NCBI RefSeq assembly: GCF_000373145.1
Contig: NZ_KB890603.1
Span: forward strand, 62,001 to 126,000
Reading direction: 5' to 3'
Origin: Thermus oshimai DSM 12092
GTDB lineage: Bacteria; Deinococcota; Deinococci; Deinococcales; Thermaceae
Length of the DNA stretch: 64,000 nucleotides
Made by a program: the position numbers and the translations under genes. This document shows positions 25,284 to 33,593 of the stretch, in pieces. The notes under the pieces are model-generated. The model searched no databases, was not told the DNA's origin, and saw only the letters and a list, made by a program, of their open reading frames with translations. How positions within the stretch are numbered: position 1 is the stretch's first letter; the number at the start of each line of letters is the position of its first letter.

Positions 25284-26120
25284 GTGCTCTGGCTCCGCGA
25301 CCGGGCCCTCCCCTTGGACCGCCCCCTCCTCATGGGGATCCTGAACCTCACCCCCGACTCCTTCTCCGACGGGGGGCTTTACCTGGAGCCGGAAAAGGCC
25401 CTGGCCCGGGCCAAGGCCCTTCTGGAGGAAGGGGCGGACCTCCTGGACCTCGGGGCCGAGTCCACCCGCCCCGGGGCCGAGCCCGTGCCGGTGGAGGAGG
25501 AGAAACGGAGGCTATTGCCGGTCCTCGATGCCGTCCTCCCCCTGGGGGCCCCCGTCTCCGTGGACACCCGCAAGCCCGAGGTGGCGGAGGAGGCCCTTAG
25601 GCTTGGGGCCCACCTCCTCAACGACGTGACCGGCCTCAGGGACGAGCGCATGGCGGCCCTGGCCGCGCGCTATGGGGTGGCCGCGGTGGTCATGCACATG
25701 CCCGTCCCCGACCCCAAGACCATGATGGCCCACGCCCGCTACGCCGACGTGGTGGCGGAGGTGAAGGCTTTCCTGAAGGCCCAGGCGGAACGGGCCCTGA
25801 GGATGGGGGTGCCCCAGGTGGTCCTGGACCCGGGCTTTGGGTTCGGGAAGCTCCTTGCCCACAACCTGGCCCTCCTAAAGCGGCTAGAGGAGATCGTGGA
25901 GCTGGGCCACCCCGTCCTGGTGGGGCTTTCCCGGAAGCGAACGATCGGGGAACTGACGGGGGTGGAAAACCCACGGGAAAGGGTGGTGGGCAGCGTGGCC
26001 GCCCACCTCTTCGCCCTCCTAAAAGGGGCCCATATCCTCCGGGTCCACGACGTGAAGGCCCACCGGGAAGCCCTGAAGGTCTGGAGCGCCTTATGGGAGA
26101 GATCGCCCTCCTCGGACTAG
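25284..26120 (+). CDS. folP: Dihydropteroate synthase
   Basis: Joins p-aminobenzoate to the pterin pyrophosphate in folate synthesis; the sulfonamide target. Signatures are GILNLTPDSFSDGG (about residues 18-31), DLGAESTRPGA, SVDTRKPEVAEEAL and DPGFGFGKLLAHN. At 278 residues it is full length. The GTG start lies seven bases after a perfect TATAAT, so it should be translated as a leaderless message. It overlaps folB by 28 bases. Confidence 0.96.
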   Translation: MLWLRDRALPLDRPLLMGILNLTPDSFSDGGLYLEPEKALARAKALLEEGADLLDLGAESTRPGAEPVPVEEEKRRLLPVLDAVLPLGAPVSVDTRKPEVAEEALRLGAHLLNDVTGLRDERMAALAARYGVAAVVMHMPVPDPKTMMAHARYADVVAEVKAFLKAQAERALRMGVPQVVLDPGFGFGKLLAHNLALLKRLEEIVELGHPVLVGLSRKRTIGELTGVENPRERVVGSVAAHLFALLKGAHILRVHDVKAHREALKVWSALWERSPSSD

Positions 26121-26449
26121 AGTTCTACGGCCGCCACGGGGTCCACCCCGAGGAAGGGCGGCTTGGGGCCCGGTTCGTGGTGGACCTTTGGCTGGAGGTG
26201 CCCTTTGAGGGCCGGGGGGACCTTCTGGAGGAAACCGTGGATTACGCCGCGGTCTACGCCCTGGTGGAAAGGATCGTGCGGGGGAAGCGGTTCTACCTCA
26301 TCGAGGCCCTGGCGGACCACCTGGCGGAGGAGCTCCTCAAGGCCTTCCCCCGCCTCCTGAGGGTGCGGGTGCGGGTGCACAAGCCCCACGCCCCCATCCC
26401 CGGGGTCTTCCGGGACGTGTACGCGGAAACGGAAAAGGGCCGCTCCTGA
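26093..26449 (+). CDS. folB: Dihydroneopterin aldolase
   Basis: Cleaves dihydroneopterin to the hydroxymethyl pterin used by the FolP pathway. The 118-residue chain carries EFYGRHGVHPEEGRLGARFVVDLWL, the active-site ETVDYAAVY and YLIEALADHLAE. The overlap with folP suggests coupled translation. No folK (pyrophosphokinase) gene follows, so the next step is encoded elsewhere. Confidence 0.95.
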   Translation: MGEIALLGLEFYGRHGVHPEEGRLGARFVVDLWLEVPFEGRGDLLEETVDYAAVYALVERIVRGKRFYLIEALADHLAEELLKAFPRLLRVRVRVHKPHAPIPGVFRDVYAETEKGRS

Positions 26450-26470
26450 TGGGTTCTTTTGCTTCTTATC

Positions 26471-26499
26471 TTGCGCTCATGGAAGGATCATGGTAGGAT
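26471..26499 (+). promoter_or_regulatory. Candidate promoter of the NYN-domain gene
   Basis: TTGCGC (26471-26476), a 17-base spacer and TAGGAT (26494-26499). It would give a leader of about 120 bases before the ATG at 26629, long for this genome. Confidence 0.5.
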
Positions 26500-26545
26500 G
26501 CCTCCGCCCTCAAAGGGGGCCTAAGCCGATAGCCGTATCCGCGCC

Positions 26546-26628
26546 CCCACCGCTCATTGAGCGGTGGGTTATAAAAGCTCTCATCCGGGGGGAGTACACT
26601 GGAGGAGCCCGGAAAGGGGCGGGCTTTT
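26546..26628 (+). promoter_or_regulatory. Structured leader of the NYN-domain gene
   Basis: Two hairpins lie in the leader. The first is a perfect 11-base inverted repeat, CCCACCGCTCA and TGAGCGGTGGG around one base (26546-26568). The second pairs AGCCCG (26606-26611) with CGGGCT (26620-26625) around GAAAGGGG and is followed by TTTT directly before the ATG. The second loop holds the only plausible ribosome site. No known riboswitch class was recognised. Confidence 0.45.
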
Positions 26629-27168
26629 ATGGAAAGGGTGGCGATATTCATAGACGGGTCCAACCTGTACAAGGGGTTGGTCCAGCACCTGGGCTCGGAC
26701 TATCGGCTGAACTTTGTGGAGTTCATCACCCTCCTCACCGCCGGGCGCAGGCTCCTCAGGGCCTACTACTACAACGCCCCCCTCCCCCCGGAGGACCCCG
26801 CGGCCAAGGCCCACCAGAGCTTCCTCAACTACCTCAAGCGGGTGCCCTACGTGGCCGTGCGCTTAGGAAGGCTGGAGAGGCGGGCGGACGGGTTCGTGGA
26901 AAAGGGCGTGGACATCCAGATCGCCATCGACATCCTGCGCCTGGCCTACGCGGACGCCTACGATGTGGCCGTCCTGGTCTCGGGGGACGGGGATTTCGCC
27001 GAGGTGGTGCGGGTGGTGCAGGACATGGGCAAGCAGGTGGAGAACACCACCTTCCACGCCCTCTCCTCCCACCGCCTGGCCCAGCAGGCGGACCGCTTCT
27101 ACCCCCTGGACGACTTCCCCTGGGACCGCCTCCGGGCCCAGACCCTCCCCCAGGCCCCAGAAGAATAA
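26629..27168 (+). CDS. NYN domain (LabA/DUF88, PIN-like) protein
   Basis: A 179-residue PIN-like nuclease-fold protein. Asp9 and Asn12 in VAIFIDGSN, Asp95 in KGVDIQIAID, and Asp120 and Asp122 in VLVSGDGDF form the usual metal-binding acid cluster. This points to an RNA- or DNA-cutting activity. Relatives such as LabA act in regulatory circuits, but the bacterial substrates are mostly unknown. It has no neighbour of related function and a long structured leader. Confidence 0.88.
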   Translation: MERVAIFIDGSNLYKGLVQHLGSDYRLNFVEFITLLTAGRRLLRAYYYNAPLPPEDPAAKAHQSFLNYLKRVPYVAVRLGRLERRADGFVEKGVDIQIAIDILRLAYADAYDVAVLVSGDGDFAEVVRVVQDMGKQVENTTFHALSSHRLAQQADRFYPLDDFPWDRLRAQTLPQAPEE

Positions 27169-27197
27169 AACCCCCGGGCGGGGCTTTCCCGCCGCCC

Positions 27198-27611
27198 CTA
27201 CACCAGCTCTTCCGGACGGAAGTAGAGGGCGATCTCCCTTTGGGCGTCCTCGAGGGTGGCCGAGCCGTGGATCACGTTCTCGTCAATGGTGGTGGCGAAG
27301 TCCCCGCGGATGGTGCCGGGGAGGGCGTCCTTGGGGTGGGTGGCCCCCATCATCTTGCGCACCTCGGCCACCACGTTCGGCCCCTCCAGGACCATGGCCA
27401 CCACCGGCCCCGAGGTGATGAAGGCCACGAGCCCAGGGAAGAAGGGCTTTTCCCGGTGCTCCGCGTAGTGCCTCTCGGCAAGCTCCCGGTCTAGGGTGAT
27501 GAGCTTCAGGCCCACCAGGCGGAAGCCCTTGCGCTCAAAACGGGCCAGGATCTCCCCCACCAGGCCCCGGCGCACACCGTCCGGCTTCACCATGACGAAG
27601 GTCCGCTCCAT
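27198..27611 (-). CDS. ndk: Nucleoside diphosphate kinase
   Basis: Balances nucleoside triphosphate pools through a phosphohistidine. The active-site motif [17 protein letters not shown] gives His115, and the N-terminus [12 protein letters not shown] is diagnostic. The 137-residue length is usual. It lies 35 bases downstream of the PP2C gene on the same strand. Confidence 0.97.
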   Translation of the reverse strand: MERTFVMVKPDGVRRGLVGEILARFERKGFRLVGLKLITLDRELAERHYAEHREKPFFPGLVAFITSGPVVAMVLEGPNVVAEVRKMMGATHPKDALPGTIRGDFATTIDENVIHGSATLEDAQREIALYFRPEELV

Positions 27612-27646
27612 ACCCTTCGGAGTCTACTTGGGGGCTTGGGTTTCGT

Positions 27647-28576
27647 CTAGGGCCCGCGGAAGTAGCCCAGGAGGATGTAGGCCACCACCACCACCCAAAG
27701 GAGGATGAGGAGGACGTCCCGCCAGCCCACCCGGGGGCGGGGCTTGGGCTCCAGAACCTGGGTGGGGAGCTCCTCCGGCACCTCCCCCAGCTTCAGGTGC
27801 ACGGGTTCACCCCCCGCGGCCTCGAGGGGCAGGGCGTAGGGGCGGGTCCTTTCGGGAAGGGTTTCGGGCACGCGGACCACGGCCACGCTGATGTTGTCCG
27901 GCCCCCCCCACTCGTTGGCCAAGGCCACCAGGCGCTCGGCCGCCTCCTCGGGTGGGTAGTTCCTCAGCACCTCCTGCAGGGTGCGGTCCTCCAGGACCCC
28001 ATAAAGCCCGTCCGTGCAGAGGAGAAAGATGTCCCCGGGCTCCACCTTGAGGCCCAAGAGGTCCACCCGGGCCTCCGGGAAGGAGCCCAGGGCGTTGGTG
28101 ATCACGTTGCGCCAGCGGTGGGTGCGGGCCTCCTCCACCGTGAGGAGGCCCTGGCGGACCCGCTCCGCCACCCAGGAGTGGTCCTCGGTGAGCTGCTTCA
28201 GAACCCCCTTGCGGAAGAGGTAGGCCCGGGAGTCCCCCACGTGGGCGATGAGGGCGTAGGGGAGGTCCAGGAGGAGGCAGGTGGCGGTGGTGCCCATCCC
28301 CCGGTTCTCCGGGCGCTGGGCCTCCTGGTAGATCCTCCGGTTCGCCTCCTCAAAGGCCTCCAGGAGGGCCTTGGGGGAAGGCTCCTTTTGGCTTAGGACC
28401 TCCAGGATGGCCTCCACGGCCAGCCTCGAGGCCACCTCCCCCGTGCGGTGCCCCCCCATCCCGTCCGCCACCACGAAGACCCCGCCCCAAGGGGTCCCCA
28501 CCCCACCCACCGCGTCCTCGTTCTTGGGGCGCCTAAGGCCGGGGTGGGTGCGGAGGGCCGAAAGGAGATCGGGCAC
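27647..28576 (-). CDS. Membrane-anchored PP2C-type serine/threonine phosphatase
   Basis: A 309-residue protein with a PP2C (Stp/PrpC) catalytic domain in residues 1-240. HPGLRRPKNEDAVG, VVADGMGGHRTGE, LLCTDGLYGVL and GGPDNISVAVVRV are the metal-binding motifs. A linker is followed by a single C-terminal helix (DVLLILLWVVVVAYILLGYF) that should anchor it with the enzyme in the cytoplasm. Such phosphatases usually reverse PASTA- or Hanks-type kinases; none is encoded here. The GTG start follows TAAAAT by six bases. Confidence 0.9.
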   Translation of the reverse strand: MPDLLSALRTHPGLRRPKNEDAVGGVGTPWGGVFVVADGMGGHRTGEVASRLAVEAILEVLSQKEPSPKALLEAFEEANRRIYQEAQRPENRGMGTTATCLLLDLPYALIAHVGDSRAYLFRKGVLKQLTEDHSWVAERVRQGLLTVEEARTHRWRNVITNALGSFPEARVDLLGLKVEPGDIFLLCTDGLYGVLEDRTLQEVLRNYPPEEAAERLVALANEWGGPDNISVAVVRVPETLPERTRPYALPLEAAGGEPVHLKLGEVPEELPTQVLEPKPRPRVGWRDVLLILLWVVVVAYILLGYFRGP

Positions 28577-28582
28577 GGGGGG

Positions 28583-28588
28583 ATTTTA
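28583..28588 (-). promoter_or_regulatory. -10 box of the PP2C gene, leaderless
   Basis: TAAAAT on the minus strand, followed by six bases and the GTG at 28576. It lies only a few bases beyond the end of the LysR gene (28591), so the phosphatase has its own promoter at the LysR 3' end. Confidence 0.55.
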
Positions 28589-28590
28589 CC

Positions 28591-29448
28591 CTAAAGGACC
28601 AGGGCCTTGAGGAGGGCCCGGACCTCCTCCAAAGAGGGGGGCGGGGGGGCCTTGGGGTAGATGAGGGCCACCTCCAACGCCGCCTCCTCCAAAAGGGGCC
28701 TCAGCACCACCCCGGGGTGGGGGAAGACCCGGTAGGGGGCCAGGGTAAGGTAGACCCCCACCCCCGCGGCCACCAGGCCCACCGCCTGGGGAAAGCGGGC
28801 CACCTCCCGCACCACCTTGGGCTGGAAGCCCGCCCGGCGGAAGACCTCCATGAAGGCCTCGTAGAGGGGCGGCAGGGCCTCCTTGGGCATGAGGAGGAAA
28901 GGCTCGTCCTTCAGCGCCCTCAGGGGCACCCGCTCCGCCCTCGCCCAGGGGTGGTCCTCGGGCAAGGCCACCACGATGGGCACCTTCAGGAGGGGCTCCT
29001 TGGCGATGGCGGGATCCTCCACCCTAAGCCCCGCCAGGCCGTAGTCCAGGCGGCCCTCCTTCAGGGCCTTCACCTGCTCGGGGGTGTGCATCTCCAGGAT
29101 CTCCACCGCTCGGCCCAGGCCCCGCCTCAGGTGGTCCAGAAGGGGCATGAGGTCGGGGAGGAGGTTCTCCGGGACCCCAAAGCGGAGCTCCGCCCGTCCG
29201 GCCCGCCGGACCCGCTCCTTTAGGGCCTCCGCCCGTTCCAGAAGGGCCCGGCCCTCCCGGTAGAGCACCTCCCCCGCCGGGGTCAGGCGGAAGGGGCGCC
29301 TCTCCAAAAGGCGCACCCCAAGCTCCCTCTCCAGGGCCCGGATCTGCTGGGTGAGGCCGGGCTGGGAGAGGAAAAGGCGCTCCGCCGCCCGGTGGAAGTT
29401 CCGCTCCTCCGCGAGGACCAGAAAGCAGCGCAGGCGGCGCAGGTTCAT
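28591..29448 (-). CDS. LysR family transcriptional regulator
   Basis: A 285-residue regulator with the N-terminal winged helix MNLRRLRCFLVLAEERNFHRAAERLFLSQPGLTQQIRALE and a C-terminal effector domain. It is transcribed away from aceE, the classical layout for a LysR protein that controls the gene opposite. A T-N11-A palindrome touches its start codon. It is therefore a candidate regulator of pyruvate dehydrogenase; the effector is unknown. Confidence 0.9.
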   Translation of the reverse strand: MNLRRLRCFLVLAEERNFHRAAERLFLSQPGLTQQIRALERELGVRLLERRPFRLTPAGEVLYREGRALLERAEALKERVRRAGRAELRFGVPENLLPDLMPLLDHLRRGLGRAVEILEMHTPEQVKALKEGRLDYGLAGLRVEDPAIAKEPLLKVPIVVALPEDHPWARAERVPLRALKDEPFLLMPKEALPPLYEAFMEVFRRAGFQPKVVREVARFPQAVGLVAAGVGVYLTLAPYRVFPHPGVVLRPLLEEAALEVALIYPKAPPPPSLEEVRALLKALVL

Positions 29449-29465
29449 GATAAGAAAAGATTATC
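29449..29465. promoter_or_regulatory. LysR-box operator at the lysR/aceE divide
   Basis: GATAA-GAAAAGA-TTATC, an inverted repeat with the T-N11-A form (29451-29463). It abuts the LysR ATG (29448) and overlaps the most plausible lysR -10 (TAATCT, 29463-29458). This suggests autorepression combined with control of aceE 100 bases away. Confidence 0.55.
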
Positions 29466-29550
29466 ACATTGGGGAAGCCCTTGCTATTGGACAGCGCCCC
29501 GCCCCCTTGGCCAAACTGGTGTAGTGTAAGTGGTCACCAAGGAGGGCGCC

Positions 29551-32265
29551 ATGACGGAACGGGAGCTCAAAGCCGCCTTCGCCCGGCTTTCGCCGGAGGA
29601 ACGGAAGGCGCTTTTCGCAGAGGAAAACCGGGAGTGGCTGGAGGCCTTGGAGTACGTCCTGAGGGTGGAGGGCCCCGAGCGGGTGGAGGAGCTTTTCCGC
29701 CTCCTGGACGAATACCTCTACCTCCAGGGCCACACCCCGCAAAACCGCCTCTCCACCCCCTACCTGAACACCATCCCCAAGGAGAAGGAGCCCCCTTACC
29801 CGGGGGACCTGGAGCTGGAAGGGCGCATCGTCAACATCCTCCGCTGGAACGCGGCCATGATGGTGGCCCGGGCCAACCAGAAGGCGGACGGCATCGGGGG
29901 GCACATCTCCACCTACGCCTCCATCGCGGAGCTATACGAGGTGGGCTTCAACCACTTCTTCCGGGGGCCCGAGGCGGGGCTTGAGAGGGACCTGGTCTTC
30001 TTCCAGGGGCACTCCTCCCCCGGGATCTACGCCCGGGCCTTCCTGGAAGGGCGGCTTAAGGAAGAGGACCTGGAGAACTTCCGCCGGGAGGTCCACCCCC
30101 CGGCGGAGGGGGGCCGGGGGCTTTCCAGCTACCCCCACCCCTGGCTCATGCCCGACTTCTGGGAGTTCCCCACGGTGAGCATGGGCCTTGGGCCCATCCA
30201 GGCCATCTACCAGGCCCGCTTCATGCGCTACCTCGAGGACCGGGGCCTGAAGCCCAAGAGCTCCGCCAAGGTCTGGGCCTTCCTGGGGGACGGGGAGCAC
30301 GACGAGCCCGAGACCGTGGGGGCGCTGCACCTGGCGGCCCGGGAGGAGCTGGACAACCTCATCTTCGTGGTGAACTGCAACCTCCAGCGCCTGGACGGCC
30401 CCGTGCGGGGCAACTCTAAGGTCATCCAGGAGCTGGAAAGGCTCTACCGGGGCGCGGGCTGGCACGTGATCAAGGTGGTCTGGGGCTCCTTGTGGGACGA
30501 GCTCATCGCCAAGGACAAGGAGGGCCACCTCCTCCGCCGCTTTGAGGCCCTGGTGGACGGGGAGTCCCAGCGCTACGCCGCCTTTGGGGGGAAGGAGCTT
30601 AGGGAGCGCTTCTTCAACACCCCGGAGCTCAAGAAGCTCATTGAGGGCCTTTCGGACGAGGAGCTCACCGAGCTCACCCGCTCCCGGGGCGGGCACGACC
30701 TCAAGAAGATCTACGCCGCCTACAAGGCCGCGGTGGAACACAAGGGGAGCCCGGTGGTCATCCTGGCCCGCACCATCAAGGGCTACGGCATGGGCCCCAC
30801 GGCCATGGCCAAGAACGTGGCCCACCAGGTGAAGAAGCTCACGGAGGAGGACCTAAAGGAGGCCCGGCGCTTTCTCGGGATCCCCGTCCCCGAGGAGAAG
30901 CTTAAGGAGCTCCCCTACTACCACCCAGGGCCGGAGGCCCCCGAGGTGCGCTACCTCCTGGAGAGGCGGAAGGCGCTAGGGGGCTTTGTGCCGGAAAGGC
31001 GGGTGCGCTTTGGGGGGGGCCTCGAGGTCCCCGACGAGGCCTTCTTCCAGGAGTTCTACGAGGGCACGGGGGAGCGGGCCATCTCCACCACCATGGCCTT
31101 CGTGCGCATCCTGGCCAAGCTCCTAAAGCACAAGATCGGCAAGTACATCGTCCCCATCGTGCCCGACGAGGCCCGCACCTTCGGGATGGAGGCCTTGATC
31201 GCCCAGGTGGGGATCTACTCCCCCAAGGGGCAGCTCTACATCCCCGTGGACGCGGGCACCCTCACCGCCTACAAGGAGAGCAAGGAGGGGCAGATCCTGG
31301 AGGAGGGGATCACGGAGGCGGGGGCCATGGCGGACTTCATCGCCGCGGGCACGGCCTACGCCCACTGGGGCGTCCCCACCGTCCCCTTCTTCATCACCTA
31401 CTCCATGTTCGGCCTGCAACGGGTGGGGGACCTGGTCTGGGCCGCCGCAGACCAAAGGACCCGGGGCTTCATCCTGGGGGCCACCGCCGGAAGGACCACC
31501 CTGGAAGGGGAGGGCCTCCAGCACCAGGACGGGCAGAGCCAGGTCTACGCCCTGGCGGCCCCCAACCTCCAGGTCTACGACCCGGCCTTCGCCTACGAGT
31601 TTGCGGTGATCCTGGAGGACGGCCTAAGGCGCATGTACGGGGAGGGGGAGGACGTCTTCTACTACATCACCATTGAGAACGAGAACTACCCCCACCCCCC
31701 CATGCCCGAACCCCGGGAGGAGGTGAAGCGGGGGATCCTCAAGGGGCTTTACCTCTTCCGGAAAGGGGAGGGGGAAGGCCCCAGGGTCCAGCTTCTCGGC
31801 TCGGGGCCCATCCTGCCCCAGGCCATCAAGGCCCAGGACCTTCTCCGGGACTTCGGGGTGGTGGCGGACGTCTGGAGCGCCACCAGCTACAAGGCCCTCT
31901 ACCTGGACGCCATTGAGGCGGAGCGGGAGCGGCGGCTTCTCGGCAGGGCCCGCACGCCCTATGTGGCCGAGGCCCTGAAGGGGCACGAAGGCCCGGTGGT
32001 GGCCGCCACGGACTACCTCAAGGCCCTCCCCAACCTCATCCGGGGCTACCTGGACCGGCCCTTCTGCGCCCTGGGCACGGACGGCTTCGGCCGCTCGGAC
32101 ACCCGGGAGGCCTTAAGGGACTTCTTTGAGGTGGACGCCCGGCACATCGCCTACGCTGCCTTGGCCCTTTTGGCGGAGGAGGGGAAGCTTAAAGGGGAGG
32201 TGCTGGAAGAGGCCCGCACCCGGCTTGGGCTTAGCCTAAAGGAGGCGCCGCCCCACCGGCGGTAA
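29551..32265 (+). CDS. aceE: Pyruvate dehydrogenase E1 component, homodimeric type
   Basis: Thiamine diphosphate enzyme that decarboxylates pyruvate and acetylates the lipoyl group of E2. The cofactor motif begins at [14 protein letters not shown] (about residue 247) and ends in [37 protein letters not shown] near the start is typical of the AceE family. At 904 residues it is the single-chain form found in gamma-proteobacteria rather than the alpha2beta2 form. An AAGGAGG site fixes the ATG at 29551. Confidence 0.96.
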   Translation: MTERELKAAFARLSPEERKALFAEENREWLEALEYVLRVEGPERVEELFRLLDEYLYLQGHTPQNRLSTPYLNTIPKEKEPPYPGDLELEGRIVNILRWNAAMMVARANQKADGIGGHISTYASIAELYEVGFNHFFRGPEAGLERDLVFFQGHSSPGIYARAFLEGRLKEEDLENFRREVHPPAEGGRGLSSYPHPWLMPDFWEFPTVSMGLGPIQAIYQARFMRYLEDRGLKPKSSAKVWAFLGDGEHDEPETVGALHLAAREELDNLIFVVNCNLQRLDGPVRGNSKVIQELERLYRGAGWHVIKVVWGSLWDELIAKDKEGHLLRRFEALVDGESQRYAAFGGKELRERFFNTPELKKLIEGLSDEELTELTRSRGGHDLKKIYAAYKAAVEHKGSPVVILARTIKGYGMGPTAMAKNVAHQVKKLTEEDLKEARRFLGIPVPEEKLKELPYYHPGPEAPEVRYLLERRKALGGFVPERRVRFGGGLEVPDEAFFQEFYEGTGERAISTTMAFVRILAKLLKHKIGKYIVPIVPDEARTFGMEALIAQVGIYSPKGQLYIPVDAGTLTAYKESKEGQILEEGITEAGAMADFIAAGTAYAHWGVPTVPFFITYSMFGLQRVGDLVWAAADQRTRGFILGATAGRTTLEGEGLQHQDGQSQVYALAAPNLQVYDPAFAYEFAVILEDGLRRMYGEGEDVFYYITIENENYPHPPMPEPREEVKRGILKGLYLFRKGEGEGPRVQLLGSGPILPQAIKAQDLLRDFGVVADVWSATSYKALYLDAIEAERERRLLGRARTPYVAEALKGHEGPVVAATDYLKALPNLIRGYLDRPFCALGTDGFGRSDTREALRDFFEVDARHIAYAALALLAEEGKLKGEVLEEARTRLGLSLKEAPPHRR

Positions 32266-32274
32266 GGAGGAGGT

Positions 32275-33528
32275 ATGGAGCTCAGGCTACCCGAACTCGG
32301 CGACAACGTGGCCACGGCCACCGTGGTGGGCGTGTTGGTGAAGGAAGGGGACCGGGTGGCCCCCGGCCAGCCCGTCCTGGAACTGGAAACCGACAAGGCG
32401 GTGATGGAGGTGCCCGCGGAGGCGGGCGGGGTGGTGGAGAAGGTCCTGGTGAAGCCAGGAGAAGAGGTGAAGCCGGGGCAGCCCTTCCTGGTCCTGCAGG
32501 CCGAAGGGGAGGCGCCTGCCCCGGAAGCCCCCGCCCAGGAAGAGGCCCCTAAGGCCGAGGCTCCCCAAAGGGCAGAAAAGGCCCAACCCCCTGCCCCCCC
32601 CGAAGCCCCTTCCCCAGCCCCCCCCACCGAGGGGCGGCGCCTGGTCCCGGCCTCCCCCTCCATCAGGCGGCTCGCCCGGGAGCTGGGGGTGGACATCTAC
32701 GCCTTAAGGGGCACGGGGCTTGCGGGCCGGATCACGGAGGAGGACGTCAGGCGCGCGGCGGGCCTGGCCGCGCCCGAACGGGCCATCCCCGCCCCCACTC
32801 GTCCCCCCCTCCCCGACTTCGCCCGCTTCGGCCCCGTGCGCCGCGAGGCCATGAGCGGGGTGCGGAAGGCCACCCTTAGGTCCATGGCCCAGGCCTGGGC
32901 CCAGGTGCCCATGGTCACCCACTTTGACGAGGCGGACATCACCGACCTCGAGGCCCTGCGCAAGCGCTACGCCCCCAAGGCGGAGGAGCGGGGCTTCCGC
33001 CTCACCCCCACCGCCTTCCTCCTCAAGGCCCTGGCCCTCACCCTCAAGGCCTTCCCCAAGTTCAACGCCTCCATTGACGAGAAGGCCCAGGAGATCGTCT
33101 ACAAGGACTACCTCCACATCGGGGTGGCCGTGGACACCCCCCACGGCCTCCTGGTCCCCGTGATCCGGAACGTGGACCAGAAGGGGGTCTTCGCCCTGGC
33201 CCGGGAGCTCCAGGAGATCTCCGAACGGGCCCGGGCTCGCAAGCTCACCCCCGAGGAGATGCAGGGGGGCACCTTCAGCCTCTCCAACCTGGGGGGGATC
33301 GGGGGCGTGGGCTTCACCCCCATCGTGAACTGGCCGGAGGTGGCCATCCTGGGGGTCTCCCGGGCCCAAACGAAGCCCGTCTGGAACGGGGAGGCCTTCG
33401 TGCCCCGCCTCCTTATGCCCTTCAGCCTCACCTACGACCACCGCCTCATTGACGGGGCCGAGGCCGCCCGCTTCTGCCGCCACCTGGCCTCCCTCCTGGA
33501 AGACCCCATCGGGCTCGCCCTGGAGTAG
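32275..33528 (+). CDS. aceF: Dihydrolipoamide acetyltransferase (E2) of pyruvate dehydrogenase
   Basis: Carries acetyl groups from E1 to CoA and forms the complex core. One lipoyl domain (residues 1-78) has its target Lys41 in ETDKAVMEV. An Ala/Pro/Glu-rich linker follows (about 80-120), then an E1/E3-binding domain (about 122-160) and a catalytic domain with DHRLIDG (His389, Asp393). The gene is nine bases after aceE. No E3 (lpd) gene is linked. Confidence 0.95.
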   Translation: MELRLPELGDNVATATVVGVLVKEGDRVAPGQPVLELETDKAVMEVPAEAGGVVEKVLVKPGEEVKPGQPFLVLQAEGEAPAPEAPAQEEAPKAEAPQRAEKAQPPAPPEAPSPAPPTEGRRLVPASPSIRRLARELGVDIYALRGTGLAGRITEEDVRRAAGLAAPERAIPAPTRPPLPDFARFGPVRREAMSGVRKATLRSMAQAWAQVPMVTHFDEADITDLEALRKRYAPKAEERGFRLTPTAFLLKALALTLKAFPKFNASIDEKAQEIVYKDYLHIGVAVDTPHGLLVPVIRNVDQKGVFALARELQEISERARARKLTPEEMQGGTFSLSNLGGIGGVGFTPIVNWPEVAILGVSRAQTKPVWNGEAFVPRLLMPFSLTYDHRLIDGAEAARFCRHLASLLEDPIGLALE

Positions 33529-33531
33529 GGC

Positions 33532-33561
33532 TTGACGGGACCGGAAAAGAAGGGGTAAAGT
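33532..33561 (+). promoter_or_regulatory. Promoter of the sugar ABC transporter operon
   Basis: TTGACG (33532-33537), an 18-base spacer and TAAAGT (33556-33561), starting four bases after the aceF stop. A perfect palindrome GGGGTA-AAG-TACCCC (33552-33566) covers the -10 box and could serve as an operator. Confidence 0.75.
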
Positions 33562-33566
33562 ACCCC

Positions 33567-33580
33567 TGGAAGCGTTTCTA
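33567..33580 (+). promoter_or_regulatory. cre-like operator for a LacI-family repressor
   Basis: TGGAAGCGTTTCTA matches the pattern TGNAANCGNTTNCA at all but one fixed position. It lies where transcription should begin, just after the -10 box and before the ribosome site of the binding-protein gene. LacI-family repressors control sugar uptake genes through such sites; the regulator itself is not in the window. Confidence 0.5.
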
Positions 33581-33593
33581 AGGGAGGTACAGG

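Noticed and set aside
26546-26568. Inverted repeat as a CRISPR repeat unit
   Set aside because: Only one copy exists and no spacer pattern or cas gene is present in the window.
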